The notes below the pieces were generated by a model, which was given only the letters and a program-made list of their open reading frames with translations, was not told the origin of the DNA and made no database searches. The position numbers and the translations under genes were made by a program. DNA of 64,000 nucleotides from Pseudomonas bananamidigenes (GTDB taxonomy: Bacteria; Pseudomonadota; Gammaproteobacteria; Pseudomonadales; Pseudomonadaceae): positions 62,001-126,000 of the forward strand of contig NZ_LRUN01000014.1 in NCBI RefSeq assembly GCF_001679645.1, given 5' to 3'. Shown piece by piece: positions 8,247 through 20,104 of the stretch (position 1 is its first letter; every line of letters begins with the position of its first letter).

Positions 8247-9833
8247 ATGCGCCTCGCTGCCCTCCCCCTGCTGCTCGCCCCGCTCTTGCTGAGCCCACTG
8301 GCCCATGCCGCCGCCCTGAGCGTCTGCACCGAGGCCAGCCCTGAAGGCTTCGATGTGGTGCAGTACAACTCGCTGACCACCACCAACGCTTCGGCAGATG
8401 TGTTGATGAACCGCCTCGTGGACTTCGACACGGCGACCGGCAAGGTGGTCCCGAGCCTGGCCGACAGCTGGGAAGTCAGCACCGACGGCCTCACTTATAT
8501 ATTCAAACTGCACCCGCAGGTGAAATTCCACAGCACCGAGTACTTCAAGCCGACCCGCGAACTGACCGCCGAAGACGTCAAATTCAGCTTCGACCGCATG
8601 CTCGACCCGGCCAATCCATGGCACAAGGTCGCCCAGAGCGGCTTTCCCCACGCTCAGTCGATGCAGTTGCCCAGCCTGATCAAGAAGATCGACGCACTGG
8701 ATCCGCTGACTGTGCGTTTTACCCTCGACCATCCGGACTCGACATTCCTGGCGACCCTGAGCATGGGCTTCGCCTCGATCTACTCCGCCGAGTACGCCGA
8801 CAAACTGCTGAAAGCCGGTGCGACCGACAAGCTCAACAGCCAGCCGATCGGCACCGGGCCGTTCGTGTTCAGCCGGTTCCAGAAAGACGCATCGATCCGC
8901 TACAAGGCCAACCCGGATTATTTCGGCGGCAAGCCAGCGGTGGATCCGCTGATCTTCGCCATCACCCCGGACGCCAACGTGCGCCTGCAAAAGCTGCGGC
9001 GTAACGAATGCCAGATTGCCCTGTCGCCCAAACCACTGGACGTACAAGCCGCGAAAGAAGAACCGGCGCTGAAAGTCGAAAAGACTGACGCGTTCATGAC
9101 TGCTTTTGTTGGCATCAACAGCCAGCATCCCCCACTGGACAAGCCGGAAGTGCGTCAGGCGATCAACCTCGCCTTCGACAAGGCCAACTACCTCAAGGCC
9201 GTGTTCGAGGACACCGCCGAACCCGCCAACGGCCCTTACCCGCCGAATACCTGGAGCTATGCCAGGAATTTGCCGGGCTACCCGCACGACGTAAACAAAG
9301 CCAAAGCCTTGCTGGCCAAGGCCGGCCTGAAGGACGGTTTCCAGACCACCATCTGGACGCGCCCGTCCGGCAGCCTGCTCAACCCCAATCCGAGCCTTGG
9401 CGCGCAACTGCTGCAATCGGATCTGGCGGAAATCGGCATTCAGGCGGAAATCCGTGTGATCGAGTGGGGTGAACTGATTCGTCGGGCCAAGGCCGGCGAA
9501 CATGACCTGCTGTTCATGGGCTGGGCCGGTGACAACGGCGACCCGGACAACTTCCTCACCCCGCAGTTTTCCTGCGCAGCGGTGAAGTCCGGGACCAACT
9601 TCGCCCGCTACTGCAACGCCGACCTGGACAAGCTGATCAGCGCCGGCAAGACCACCAGCGAACAGGGCGTGCGCACCAAGCTCTACGAACAGGCGCAGGC
9701 GCAGATCCAGCAGCAGGCCTTGTGGCTGCCGCTGGCGCATCCGACGGCGTATGCGCTGACGCGCAAGGATGTGCAGGGTTATTCGGTGAGCCCGTTCGGT
9801 CGGCAGGATTACTCCAAGGTCACCCTCAAGTAA
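8247..9833 (+). CDS. Periplasmic peptide-binding protein of an ABC transporter (DppA/SBP_bac_5 family)
   Basis: The 528-residue precursor has a clear Sec signal peptide (MRLAALPLLLAPLLLSPLAHA, cleavage about residue 21-22). The mature protein is family 5 solute-binding: 'LADSWEVSTDGLTYIFKL', 'LTAEDVKFSFDRML' and a late 'LPLAHPTAYALTRKDVQGY' are signature segments. Members carry di- or oligopeptides, or other small solutes such as delta-aminolevulinate, to an inner-membrane permease. No permease or ATPase genes follow; the gene stands alone and is followed by a REPIN. It therefore probably works with a transporter encoded elsewhere. It occupies the position of one of the dppA-like orphan binding proteins I recall from P. 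aeruginosa. Confidence 0.93.
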   Translation: MRLAALPLLLAPLLLSPLAHAAALSVCTEASPEGFDVVQYNSLTTTNASADVLMNRLVDFDTATGKVVPSLADSWEVSTDGLTYIFKLHPQVKFHSTEYFKPTRELTAEDVKFSFDRMLDPANPWHKVAQSGFPHAQSMQLPSLIKKIDALDPLTVRFTLDHPDSTFLATLSMGFASIYSAEYADKLLKAGATDKLNSQPIGTGPFVFSRFQKDASIRYKANPDYFGGKPAVDPLIFAITPDANVRLQKLRRNECQIALSPKPLDVQAAKEEPALKVEKTDAFMTAFVGINSQHPPLDKPEVRQAINLAFDKANYLKAVFEDTAEPANGPYPPNTWSYARNLPGYPHDVNKAKALLAKAGLKDGFQTTIWTRPSGSLLNPNPSLGAQLLQSDLAEIGIQAEIRVIEWGELIRRAKAGEHDLLFMGWAGDNGDPDNFLTPQFSCAAVKSGTNFARYCNADLDKLISAGKTTSEQGVRTKLYEQAQAQIQQQALWLPLAHPTAYALTRKDVQGYSVSPFGRQDYSKVTLK

Positions 9834-9852
9834 TCCACCACAACACAAATCT

Positions 9853-9946
9853 CCTGTGGGAGCGAGCCTGCTCGCGATAGCGCCAGACCAGTCACCGAAT
9901 GCATCGACTGATATGACGCCATCGCGAGCAGGCTCGCTCCCACAGG
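9853..9946. repeat. REPIN (pair of inverted REP sequences)
   Basis: CCTGTGGGAGCGAGCCTGCT (from 9853) and its reverse complement (ending 9946) flank a short centre. It is the same family as 5093-5182, with a compensated C/G change in the stem. It sits between the converging ends of the peptide-binding protein gene and radC. Confidence 0.93.
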
Positions 9947-9972
9947 GATTCACCTCGCTTTCTGAGTCTCGA

Positions 9973-10647
9973 TTACATCCAGCCACACTCCGCCATCGAC
10001 AACGGTTCCCCGTCACCAACGATGAAGTGATCGAGCACCCGAACGTCGATCAGCTCCAGAGCCTTCTGCAAGCGCTTGGTCAGCACACGGTCTGCCTGAC
10101 TGGGATCGCTGTTCCCCGACGGGTGGTTGTGGCACAGGATCACAGCCGCCGCGTTGTTGGCCAGCGAGCGCTTCACCACTTCGCGGGGATGTACGGCTGT
10201 GTTGTCGATGGAGCCGCGAAACAGCGGCTCGAACGTCAGCACTTGATGCTTGGAATCCAGAAACAGGCAGCCGAACACTTCGTGCGGCTCGTGGCGCAGC
10301 ATGGCTTTGAGGTAATCACGGACTACTTGCGGATTCTCCAGCGCCGTTTTCTGCCGCATACGCTCGGCCAAGTGTCGCCGCCCCATCTCCAGCACGGCTT
10401 GCAACTGGGCGAACTTCGCCGGCCCCAGACCCAATTGCTCGCTGAACGCGCCGAGATCAGCCTCCAGCAACGCACGCAGGCTGCCGAACTGATTCAACAA
10501 GTGTCGCGCCAGATCCACCGCGCTTTTACCGGATACGCCGGTCCGTAGAAAAATCGCCAGCAATTCGGCATCGGAAAGACTTCCCGAGCCCTGTTCAAGC
10601 AGCTTCTCCCGCGGCCTTTCCGCCGCCGGCCAATCGCGAATACTCAT
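9973..10647 (-). CDS. radC: RadC/YicR family JAB-domain protein
   Basis: This 224-residue protein has an N-terminal helix-hairpin-helix-like part ('[13 protein letters not shown]', '[14 protein letters not shown]') and a C-terminal JAMM/MPN+ domain with the metal motif '[14 protein letters not shown]' (HxH...S...D). Despite its name the family is not a proven DNA repair enzyme; the JAMM motif suggests a metallo-hydrolase. The ATG at 10647 has an AAGGAG site 5 bases upstream and is preferred to a GTG two codons earlier. It is divergent from coaBC, a conserved arrangement. Confidence 0.94.
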   Translation of the reverse strand: MSIRDWPAAERPREKLLEQGSGSLSDAELLAIFLRTGVSGKSAVDLARHLLNQFGSLRALLEADLGAFSEQLGLGPAKFAQLQAVLEMGRRHLAERMRQKTALENPQVVRDYLKAMLRHEPHEVFGCLFLDSKHQVLTFEPLFRGSIDNTAVHPREVVKRSLANNAAAVILCHNHPSGNSDPSQADRVLTKRLQKALELIDVRVLDHFIVGDGEPLSMAECGWM

Positions 10648-10782
10648 ACACACTCCTTGTCTATGGGCGCCGCTGTTCCATAGCGGTCGCTGTGATATCG
10701 TAGCCCATCTTTTTTGCGGGCGAATTCACCCTGGGGAGGGGGTTTCGCCACGCATGTCACCCACGAAATGAAAGGCAGACCT

Positions 10783-11991
10783 ATGCAGCGGCTGTATCGG
10801 AAACGCATCGTTCTGGGCGTCGGCGGCGGCATCGCTGCCTACAAGAGCGCCGATCTTGTGCGCCGCCTGATCGATCAGGGCGCCGAGGTGCGCGTGGTCA
10901 TGACCCGTGGCGGCAGCGAATTCATCACCCCGCTGACCATGCAGGCCCTGTCCGGCCACCCGGTTCACCTGGACTTGCTCGACCCGGCCGCCGAAGCGGC
11001 AATGGGCCACATCGAACTGGCCAAATGGGCCGATCTGGTGCTGATCGCCCCGGCCACCGCCGACCTGCTCGCCCGCCTGGCCCAAGGCATCGCCAATGAT
11101 CTGCTGACCACGCTGGTGCTGGCCACCGACGCCATCGTCGCGGTCGCTCCGGCCATGAACCAGGCCATGTGGCGCGACCCGGCGACCCAGGCCAACCTGC
11201 AACTCCTTGAAAGCCGTGGTCTGAAGACCTTCGGCCCGGCTTCAGGCAGCCAGGCCTGCGGCGATGTCGGCATGGGTCGCATGATGGAAGCCACCGATCT
11301 GGCCCAGCTCGCGGCGGACTGCTTCCAGCGTCAGGCACTGACCGGCAGGCACGTGGTGATCACCGCCGGCCCGACCCAGGAAAACATCGACCCGGTGCGC
11401 TACATCACCAACCACAGCTCCGGCAAAATGGGCTTCGCCCTGGCTGAAGCGGCGGTGGAAGCCGGCGCCCGCGTCACGCTGATCAGCGGCCCGGTGCATT
11501 TGCCGACGCCGGACCGCGTCACGCGGATCGACGTGGTCAGTGCCCGTGACATGCTCGCTGCCTGCGAAGCCGCGATCCCTTGTGACATCTTCATCGCCTC
11601 GGCGGCGGTCGCAGACTACCGCCCGGAAGTCGTCGCCCCGCAAAAACTCAAGAAAGATCCTACGAGCGGTGACGGCTTCGTCCTGCAAATGGTGCGCAAC
11701 CCGGACATCCTGGCCACCATCGCCACCCGTCCCGACCGTCCGTTCAGTGTCGGCTTCGCCGCCGAGACAGAACACCTGCTCGACTACGCTGCGCGCAAGC
11801 TGAAAGACAAGAATCTCGATCTGATCGTCGCCAACGACGTCGCCAACCCGAGCATCGGTTTCAACAGCGAAGAAAACGCCTGCAGCGTCATCGACCGTGG
11901 GCTGCACGCCACGGTTTTCGCCCAGACCAGCAAGAGCAAGATCGCTCGCCAGCTCGTCACTTTTATCGCCGAACGTCTGAACCAGGTTTAA
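10783..11991 (+). CDS. coaBC: Bifunctional phosphopantothenoylcysteine decarboxylase / phosphopantothenate-cysteine ligase
   Basis: This 402-residue enzyme catalyses two consecutive steps of coenzyme A synthesis. The N-terminal CoaC flavoprotein domain (about residues 1-185) shows '[18 protein letters not shown]', the '[20 protein letters not shown]' region and 'PAMNQAMW'. The C-terminal CoaB domain (about 186-400) shows '[18 protein letters not shown]' and the nucleotide-binding 'KLKKD' lysines. An in-frame ATG lies upstream at 10714, but the ATG at 10783 begins the conserved sequence. dut follows after only 5 bases, so the two are co-transcribed. Confidence 0.96.
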   Translation: MQRLYRKRIVLGVGGGIAAYKSADLVRRLIDQGAEVRVVMTRGGSEFITPLTMQALSGHPVHLDLLDPAAEAAMGHIELAKWADLVLIAPATADLLARLAQGIANDLLTTLVLATDAIVAVAPAMNQAMWRDPATQANLQLLESRGLKTFGPASGSQACGDVGMGRMMEATDLAQLAADCFQRQALTGRHVVITAGPTQENIDPVRYITNHSSGKMGFALAEAAVEAGARVTLISGPVHLPTPDRVTRIDVVSARDMLAACEAAIPCDIFIASAAVADYRPEVVAPQKLKKDPTSGDGFVLQMVRNPDILATIATRPDRPFSVGFAAETEHLLDYAARKLKDKNLDLIVANDVANPSIGFNSEENACSVIDRGLHATVFAQTSKSKIARQLVTFIAERLNQV

Positions 11992-11996
11992 TTTAC

Positions 11997-12452
11997 ATGC
12001 ACGCTTTGCAAGCCAAGATCCTCGACCCACGCATCGGTACCGAATTCCCGTTGCCGCAATACGCCACACCGGGCTCCGCCGGCCTCGACCTGCGCGCCAT
12101 GCTGGAACAGGACATCGTGATCAAGCCGGGCGAAACCGTACTGATTCCGACCGGTCTGTCGGTGTACATCGGCGACCCGAACCTCGCCGCGCTGATCCTG
12201 CCACGCTCGGGCATGGGCCATAAGCACGGCATCGTGCTGGGCAACCTCGTCGGCCTGATCGACTCCGACTACCAGGGCCCGCTGATGGTGTCCTGCTGGA
12301 ACCGTGGTCAGACCGAATTCACCATGCCGGTGGGCGAGCGTCTGGCGCAGCTGGTGCTGGTGCCGGTGGTGCAGGCGCACTTCGAAATGGTTGAAGAGTT
12401 CGTCGAGACCGAGCGTGGCGCGGGTGGTTTCGGCCATTCCGGCACCAAATAA
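11997..12452 (+). CDS. dut: Deoxyuridine 5'-triphosphate nucleotidohydrolase (dUTPase)
   Basis: This 151-residue trimeric dUTPase hydrolyses dUTP to dUMP and pyrophosphate. All five motifs are visible: '[11 protein letters not shown]', '[10 protein letters not shown]', '[11 protein letters not shown]', '[12 protein letters not shown]' and the C-terminal arm '[11 protein letters not shown]'. It overlaps functionally with nucleotide pool control rather than with its neighbours; coaBC-dut is a conserved pair. Confidence 0.98.
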   Translation: MHALQAKILDPRIGTEFPLPQYATPGSAGLDLRAMLEQDIVIKPGETVLIPTGLSVYIGDPNLAALILPRSGMGHKHGIVLGNLVGLIDSDYQGPLMVSCWNRGQTEFTMPVGERLAQLVLVPVVQAHFEMVEEFVETERGAGGFGHSGTK

Positions 12453-12467
12453 CCGAGGAAAATCCAT

Positions 12468-12561
12468 TGTGGCGAGGGCGCTTGCCCCCGCTTGGGTGCG
12501 CAGCACCCATAAGATTTCGGGTCTGCTTCGCGCCCCGCCGGGAGCAAGCTCCCTCGCCACA
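12468..12561. repeat. REP-like inverted repeat with an internal hairpin
   Basis: TTGTGGCGAGGGCGCTTGCC near 12468 is mirrored by a sequence ending CTCCCTCGCCACAA near 12561. The centre contains a second hairpin, GGGTGCGCAGCACCC. The head sequence (TGTGGCGAGGG) differs from the TGTGGGAGCG type found elsewhere in this window, so it is another REP group. It fills most of the 309-base gap between dut and algC. Confidence 0.85.
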
Positions 12562-12761
12562 AATATGATTGTTCTTCGAAATTGGTTTTAGCGCCGAAAA
12601 TCAAGGCATTGGCAGGTCCAAGCCACGCCGGACAAGGCGTCATGGCCCTTTCACACCACGAACTCTCTGTGAAAACCGCCGTCATACCCTTCAGTTTGAG
12701 CCTGCCGTCGAGATGATTCGCCGGTGTGTCCCGCCACTTTCGAGATGGAGCATTTTCGCAG

Positions 12762-14159
12762 ATGAGCACCCCCGCCCAAGTCGCCCCGAAGCTTCCCGAC
12801 AGCATCTTCCGCGCCTATGACATTCGCGGCACCGTGCCGGAATTCCTCAATGCCGAAACCGCTTACTGGATCGGTCGCGCCATCGGCTCCCAGAGCCTGG
12901 CCCAGGGAGAACCGAACGTGTCCGTCGGTCGTGACGGTCGCCTGTCCGGTCCGGAACTGGTTGCCGAGCTGATCCGCGGCATCGCCGAAAGCGGCTGCCA
13001 TGTCAGCGACGTCGGCCTGGTGCCGACGCCTGCGCTGTACTACGCCGCCAACGTGCTGGCCGGCAAATCCGGCGTGATGCTCACCGGCAGCCACAACCCG
13101 TCGAATTACAACGGTTTCAAGATCGTGATCGCCGGCGACACCCTGGCCAACGAACAGATCCAGGTCCTGCATGAGCGCATCAAAAGCGGCAATCTGAGCA
13201 GCGGCACAGGCAGCGTGACCCAGGTCGAGATCCTCGATCGCTACACCACCGAAATCGTCCAGGACATCAAACTGGCCCGACGCCTGAAAGTCGTGGTCGA
13301 CTGCGGCAACGGCGCGGCCGGCGTGATCGCCCCGCAACTGATCGAAGCGCTGAACTGCGAAGTCATCCCGCTGTTCTGCGACGTCGACGGCAACTTTCCG
13401 AACCACCACCCGGATCCGGGCAAACCGGAGAACCTCGTCGACCTGATCGCCAAGGTCAAGGAAACCAAGGCCGACATCGGCCTGGCCTTCGATGGCGACG
13501 GTGACCGCGTCGGCGTGGTGACCAACACCGGCAGCATCGTCTTCCCCGACCGCCTGTTGATGCTGTTCGCCCGCGACGTGTTGGCCCGCAACCCAGGCGC
13601 GGAAATCATCTTCGACGTCAAATGCACCCGCCGACTGATCCCGCTGATCAAGGAATATGGCGGCCGGTCGCTAATGTGGAAGACCGGTCACTCGTTGATC
13701 AAAAAGAAAATGAAGCAGTCCGGTGCGTTGCTGGCCGGCGAAATGAGCGGACACATCTTCTTCAAGGAACGCTGGTTCGGTTTCGACGACGGCATTTACA
13801 GCGCCGCACGGCTGCTGGAAATCCTCAGCAAGGAAAAATCCGACGCGGAAACGCTCTTCGCGACCTTCCCGAACGATATTTCCACGCCGGAAATCAATAT
13901 CCATGTGACCGAAGAGAGCAAATTCAGCATCATTGATGCACTGCACGATGCACAGTGGGGTCCAGGCGCCGACCTGACCACCATTGACGGCGTGCGGGTC
14001 GATTACGCCAAAGGCTGGGGCCTGGTGCGCGCGTCCAACACCACACCGGTGCTGGTGCTGCGCTTCGAGGCCGATGACGAGGCTGAATTGCAGCGCATCA
14101 AGGCTGTGTTCCATGCCCAGTTGAAACGCGTTGCACCTGATCTCCAACTACCGTTCTGA
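12762..14159 (+). CDS. algC: Phosphomannomutase/phosphoglucomutase
   Basis: This 465-residue member of the alpha-D-phosphohexomutase family interconverts mannose-1-P/6-P and glucose-1-P/6-P. It feeds alginate, LPS and other exopolysaccharide synthesis. The catalytic phosphoserine loop is 'MLTGSHNPSNYNG', the metal loop is 'AFDGDGDRVGV', the sugar-specificity loop is 'LAGEMSGHIFF' and the phosphate-binding loop is 'VRASNTTPVL'. The length matches the classical AlgC. Some pseudomonads carry a much longer N-terminally extended form, which is not seen here. An in-frame start exists at 12726, but ATG 12762 aligns with the family start. argB follows after 17 bases. Confidence 0.95.
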   Translation: MSTPAQVAPKLPDSIFRAYDIRGTVPEFLNAETAYWIGRAIGSQSLAQGEPNVSVGRDGRLSGPELVAELIRGIAESGCHVSDVGLVPTPALYYAANVLAGKSGVMLTGSHNPSNYNGFKIVIAGDTLANEQIQVLHERIKSGNLSSGTGSVTQVEILDRYTTEIVQDIKLARRLKVVVDCGNGAAGVIAPQLIEALNCEVIPLFCDVDGNFPNHHPDPGKPENLVDLIAKVKETKADIGLAFDGDGDRVGVVTNTGSIVFPDRLLMLFARDVLARNPGAEIIFDVKCTRRLIPLIKEYGGRSLMWKTGHSLIKKKMKQSGALLAGEMSGHIFFKERWFGFDDGIYSAARLLEILSKEKSDAETLFATFPNDISTPEINIHVTEESKFSIIDALHDAQWGPGADLTTIDGVRVDYAKGWGLVRASNTTPVLVLRFEADDEAELQRIKAVFHAQLKRVAPDLQLPF

Positions 14160-14176
14160 TTCACCCGGAGCCCTGA

Positions 14177-15082
<906 letters not shown>

Positions 15083-15101
15083 GCGATCGCGTAAATAAAG
15101 A

Positions 15102-15138
15102 GACCCCGCTCAGCCTGGCTGAGCGGGGTCTTTTTTTT
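15102..15138 (+). terminator. Intrinsic terminator after argB
   Basis: GACCCCGCTCAG pairs with CTGAGCGGGGTC around a short loop and is followed by eight T residues. pyrE converges from the other side and may also use it, although its T-run on the opposite strand is poor. Confidence 0.95.
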
Positions 15139-15152
15139 GCTGAACGAAGCGA

Positions 15153-15797
15153 TCAGACGCCAAACTGGGCGCGATAGGCTTCAACGGCTGGCAGATGCTG
15201 CTTGAGCTGCGGATCGTCTGCCAGGAATTCCAGCACCTGGTTCAGCGACACGATGCTGATGACCGGGATGCCGAAATCACGCTCGACCTCCTGGATGGCC
15301 GACAGCTCGCCATTGCCGCGCTCCTGACGGTTCAGGGCGATCAGCACGCCGGCGGCCCTGGCGCCTTCCTGCGAGGCAATGATCTGCATCACTTCACGGA
15401 TTGCGGTACCCGCGGTGATCACGTCGTCGATGATCAGCACGTCGCCGGTCAGTGGCGCGCCGACCAGGCTGCCGCCTTCCCCGTGAGCCTTGGCTTCCTT
15501 GCGGTTGAAGCACCATGGCAGGTCACGGTTGTGGTGCTCGGCCAGCGCCACGGCAGTGGTGGCTGCCAGCGGGATGCCCTTGTAGGCCGGGCCGAACAGC
15601 ACGTCGAAGGGAATACCGCTGTCAGCGATGGCCGCGGCGTAGAAACGGCCCAGCTGCGCCAGCGCGGAACCCGAGTTGAACAGGCCGGCATTGAAGAAGT
15701 AAGGACTGGTGCGCCCGGACTTCAGGGTGAACTCACCGAAGCGCAAAACGCCGCGATCGATGGCAAAACGAATGAAATCGCGCTGATACGCTTGCAT
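15153..15797 (-). CDS. pyrE: Orotate phosphoribosyltransferase
   Basis: This 214-residue enzyme converts orotate and PRPP to OMP in pyrimidine synthesis. The PRPP-binding loop is '[13 protein letters not shown]', the flexible catalytic loop holds '[12 protein letters not shown]', and '[11 protein letters not shown]' precedes it. The ATG at 15797 ([12 protein letters not shown]) is the family start; an in-frame upstream ATG adds a non-conserved MVFGVFF. It is divergent from crc across a region with two palindromes. Confidence 0.97.
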   Translation of the reverse strand: MQAYQRDFIRFAIDRGVLRFGEFTLKSGRTSPYFFNAGLFNSGSALAQLGRFYAAAIADSGIPFDVLFGPAYKGIPLAATTAVALAEHHNRDLPWCFNRKEAKAHGEGGSLVGAPLTGDVLIIDDVITAGTAIREVMQIIASQEGARAAGVLIALNRQERGNGELSAIQEVERDFGIPVISIVSLNQVLEFLADDPQLKQHLPAVEAYRAQFGV

Positions 15798-15824
15798 GAA
15801 AAAAACCCCAAATACCACGGATTT

Positions 15825-15857
15825 AGCTAATTAGCTTGACGCCGTGTATCATACACG
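15825..15857. promoter_or_regulatory. Twin palindromes in the pyrE-crc divergent promoter region
   Basis: Two perfect palindromes lie side by side: AGCTAATTAGCT (15825-15836) and CGTGTAT-C-ATACACG (15843-15857). For crc, TTAGCT (15823-15828) and TATCAT (15847-15852) form a possible -35/-10 pair with an 18-base spacer, so the second palindrome would overlap the -10 box. Binding of a dimeric regulator is plausible but not shown. Confidence 0.45.
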
Positions 15858-15879
15858 CACGCGATTTTTGGGGCCATTT

Positions 15880-16659
15880 ATGCGGATCATCAGTGTGAAC
15901 GTCAATGGTATTCAGGCTGCAGTCGAGCGCGGTTTGCTCAGTTGGCTGCAGGCACAGAATGCCGACGTCATCTGCCTGCAGGACACCCGTGCCTCCGCCT
16001 TTGAACTGGATGACCCAGCCTTCCAACTGGACGGCTACTTCCTTTATGCCTGCGATGCTGAAGTCCCTGCCCAAGGCGGCGTGGCTTTGTATTCGCGGTT
16101 GCAACCGAAGGCTGTCATCAGCGGTCTCGGTTTCGAGACGGCCGACCGCTACGGGCGCTACCTGCAAGCAGATTTCGACAAAGTCAGTATTGCCACCTTG
16201 CTGCTTCCTTCGGGGATGAACGGCGATGAAGACTTGAACCAGAAGTTCAAGCTCATGGACGACTTCGGCAAGTACCTGGACAAACAGCGGCGCAAACGTC
16301 GCGAGTACATTTATTGTGGCTCGCTGTTCGTCGCGCAGCAGAAGCTCGACATCAAGAACTGGCGCGACAGCCAGCAATCCCCGGGCTTCCTGGCGCCGGA
16401 GCGCGCCTGGATGGACGAGATTGTCGGCAACATGGGTTATGTCGACGCCCTGCGCGAAGTCAGCCGCGAAGGCGATCAGTACAGCTGGTGGCCGGACAAC
16501 GAACAGGCCGAGATGCTGAATCTGGGCTGGCGCTTCGACTACCAGATCCTGACCCCGGGCCTGCGACGCTTCGTGCGCAGCGCACGCCTGCCGCGTCAGC
16601 CTCGGTTCTCGCAGCACGCGCCGCTGATCGTCGACTACGACTGGACGCTGACCATCTGA
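15880..16659 (+). CDS. crc: Catabolite repression control protein Crc
   Basis: This 259-residue member of the exonuclease-endonuclease-phosphatase fold begins MRIISVNVNGIQAAVERGL. It is the exact Pseudomonas Crc length. Crc itself lacks nuclease activity; with Hfq it forms a complex on A-rich mRNA sites and represses use of secondary carbon sources. The small RNAs that relieve it are not in this window. An in-frame ATG upstream at 15844 lies inside the promoter palindrome region and is rejected as the start. A bidirectional-looking terminator follows. Confidence 0.97.
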   Translation: MRIISVNVNGIQAAVERGLLSWLQAQNADVICLQDTRASAFELDDPAFQLDGYFLYACDAEVPAQGGVALYSRLQPKAVISGLGFETADRYGRYLQADFDKVSIATLLLPSGMNGDEDLNQKFKLMDDFGKYLDKQRRKRREYIYCGSLFVAQQKLDIKNWRDSQQSPGFLAPERAWMDEIVGNMGYVDALREVSREGDQYSWWPDNEQAEMLNLGWRFDYQILTPGLRRFVRSARLPRQPRFSQHAPLIVDYDWTLTI

Positions 16660-16674
16660 GCGGCCTTTCGCAGA

Positions 16675-16710
16675 CACAAAAAAAACGACATCAGTGTCGG
16701 TTTTTTTGTG
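16675..16710. terminator. Bidirectional intrinsic terminator
   Basis: CACAAAAAAAACGACA pairs with TGTCGGTTTTTTTGTG around a TCAG loop. T-runs are present on both strands, serving crc (+) and the converging DUF4870 gene (-). Confidence 0.92.
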
Positions 16711-16722
16711 CGCGATCGTTCG

Positions 16723-17091
16723 TTATTTGATCAACCGCCAAGTGAAAGGATAACGGTACGGAAAGCCCTCGTTAGCCTTCACACCTGCAATGATCGTCAG
16801 GATCAGCGCACCGATGGCCAACAGGCCAAACAGGAAGAAGCCAATCACCAGCACCATCAGCAAGAAGCAGATCATCGAGGCAATCGCGACCGTAATCTGG
16901 AAATTCAGAGCCTCCTTGCCCTGGGCATCGATAAACGGATCCGTCTCGCGCTTCATCTGCCACAGGATCAACGGCCCGATCAGCGTTCCGAACGGAATCC
17001 AGATACCCAGCAACGCGGACAAGTGACAAAACATCGCCCACTGGCGAACCTCGTGGCTCGGCTTGGGCAGCAACTCTTGCTCATCACTCAT
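16723..17091 (-). CDS. DUF4870 domain-containing membrane protein
   Basis: This 122-residue protein has three or four hydrophobic segments ('WAMFCHLSALLGIWIPFGTLIGPLILW', split by a charged loop, then two consecutive helices). The motif 'DPFIDAQGKEALNFQI' is the DUF4870/Tic20-like hallmark. Its function is unknown; it is an inner-membrane protein. It sits 29 bases downstream of rph on the same strand and is probably co-transcribed. Confidence 0.9.
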   Translation of the reverse strand: MSDEQELLPKPSHEVRQWAMFCHLSALLGIWIPFGTLIGPLILWQMKRETDPFIDAQGKEALNFQITVAIASMICFLLMVLVIGFFLFGLLAIGALILTIIAGVKANEGFPYRYPFTWRLIK

Positions 17092-17120
17092 CGCATTCTC
17101 CTTGCGGGTTGCGAACCGTC

Positions 17121-17843
17121 TCAGTCGGCCAGTGCGGCCGTTTGCAGTTCGAAGATCTCGTTCATGCCTTTCTTGGCCAGCTCCAGCATCGCGTTCAGCT
17201 CTTCAGGCTGGAACGGCGCGCCTTCGGCGGTGCCCTGCACTTCGATGAAGCCGCCGGTGCCGGTCATCACCACGTTGAGGTCGGTCTCTGCGGCGGAATC
17301 TTCAAGATAGTCCAGATCCAGCACCGGCTCGCCCTGGTACATGCCCACGGAAACGGCACCGATCATTTGCTTGAGCGGGTCGCCACCTTTCAGACCGCCG
17401 CGCTTCTTGATCACTTTCAGGGCATCGACCAGCGCAACCATGGCACCGGTGATCGACGCGGTGCGGGTGCCGCCATCAGCCTGGATCACGTCGCAGTCGA
17501 CGTACAGAGTAACGTCGCCCAGCTTGGACATGTCCAGCGCGGCGCGCAGGGAACGGCCGATCAGGCGCTGGATTTCCAGGGTACGACCGCCCTGCTTGCC
17601 ACGACTGGCCTCACGCTGGTTACGCTCGCCGGTGGCGCGCGGCAGCATGCCGTATTCGGCGGTCAGCCAGCCCTGGCCCTGGCCTTTCAGGAAGCGCGGC
17701 ACGCCGTTCTCGACGCTGACGGTGCAGATGACTTTGGTATCACCGAATTCGACCAGTACCGATCCCTCGGCGTGCTTGGTGTAGTTGCGGGTAATGCGGA
17801 TCGAGCGGAGCTGATCGGCAGCGCGACCACTTGGACGTTTCAT
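17121..17843 (-). CDS. rph: Ribonuclease PH
   Basis: This 240-residue phosphorolytic 3'-5' exoribonuclease trims tRNA 3' ends and can degrade structured RNA. The start [20 protein letters not shown] is the family N-terminus. '[20 protein letters not shown]' and '[19 protein letters not shown]'-type segments cover the phosphate-binding and metal sites. Further in-frame upstream codons are not conserved. It is divergent from yicC, its usual neighbour. Confidence 0.97.
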   Translation of the reverse strand: MKRPSGRAADQLRSIRITRNYTKHAEGSVLVEFGDTKVICTVSVENGVPRFLKGQGQGWLTAEYGMLPRATGERNQREASRGKQGGRTLEIQRLIGRSLRAALDMSKLGDVTLYVDCDVIQADGGTRTASITGAMVALVDALKVIKKRGGLKGGDPLKQMIGAVSVGMYQGEPVLDLDYLEDSAAETDLNVVMTGTGGFIEVQGTAEGAPFQPEELNAMLELAKKGMNEIFELQTAALAD

Positions 17844-18111
17844 AGGAGATACCTGTACTGAGGACGGAAAACTGCGGAGCATTATAGAGCTGCGCACCGC
17901 GCCTGGGCACTGCCTAAAAACTCCAGCCGTCGATCGAAGGCCCTGAAACGCGCTTCGCCGACGGCCTGCAGCCCTTTGTCACACCGTGTGTTTGGGCGCA
18001 TCTGCCGCACTGCGCTACAATCCTGCGCCTTTGCTGCCAGTCGGCTTAAATTCACTGATATCGAGCTGCGAAGCTTCAGTTCGCGCCGATCCGTATCGCG
18101 AGGTCACCGCC

Positions 18112-19609
<1,498 letters not shown>

Positions 19610-19627
19610 AACAGCCCTTCCCAAAAC

Positions 19628-19714
19628 CGCTGCAACGGCTTTACATTGGCAGTTGCAGCGCGTTGAAGGGTCTGGTCAAAAAATCAGCGCTTCCCTAATC
19701 GCTGGTGATTTTTT
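19628..19714 (+). terminator. Two hairpins after gmk: long inverted repeat and intrinsic terminator
   Basis: A 9-base inverted repeat CGCTGCAAC/GTTGCAGCG spans 19628-19660. A second structure at 19678-19714 pairs AAAAAATCA-GCG with CGC-TGG-TGATTTTTT (a 3-base bulge), ending in a T-run. It looks like a terminator separating gmk from rpoZ, with the upstream hairpin possibly protecting the 3' end. Confidence 0.65.
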
Positions 19715-19777
19715 AAACTGTCGAGTCCGCTCGCCCAACCGGGCAGCGCGCATATTGCATTCGCTCCGAGGAATACC

Positions 19778-20047
19778 ATGGCCCGCGTAACCGTTGAAGA
19801 CTGCCTAGAACACGTGGATAACCGCTTTGAGCTGGTCATGCTCTCTACCAAGCGTGCCCGTCAACTGGCCACCGGCGGCAAAGAGCCGAAAGTGGCATGG
19901 GAAAACGACAAGCCTACCGTCGTCGCCCTGCGCGAAATCGCTGAAGGTATCGTGACTCCCGAATTCATCGCCGCCGAAGAAATTGTCACCGAAGACCCGG
20001 TCTTCGCTGCCTTTGCTCCAGAGGACGAGTCCAACGAGGCCGTTTAA
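19778..20047 (+). CDS. rpoZ: DNA-directed RNA polymerase omega subunit
   Basis: This 89-residue protein begins [20 protein letters not shown], with '[13 protein letters not shown]' following, the standard omega sequence. Omega chaperones the beta' subunit and contributes to a (p)ppGpp-binding site on the polymerase. It is directly upstream of spoT, the usual rpoZ-spoT pair. Confidence 0.98.
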   Translation: MARVTVEDCLEHVDNRFELVMLSTKRARQLATGGKEPKVAWENDKPTVVALREIAEGIVTPEFIAAEEIVTEDPVFAAFAPEDESNEAV

Positions 20048-20104
20048 GCCTATGCCTGGTCGACGTAGCAAGGCGCGGGATCACAGCTTGCGGCAGGAGT
20101 CATC

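Noticed and set aside
7860..10019. Long open frame (~719 codons) on the minus strand opposite the peptide-binding protein gene
   Set aside because: It is a by-product of GC-rich third-position bias on the coding strand; the + strand protein has a signal peptide and recognisable family motifs, while the antisense translation has neither.
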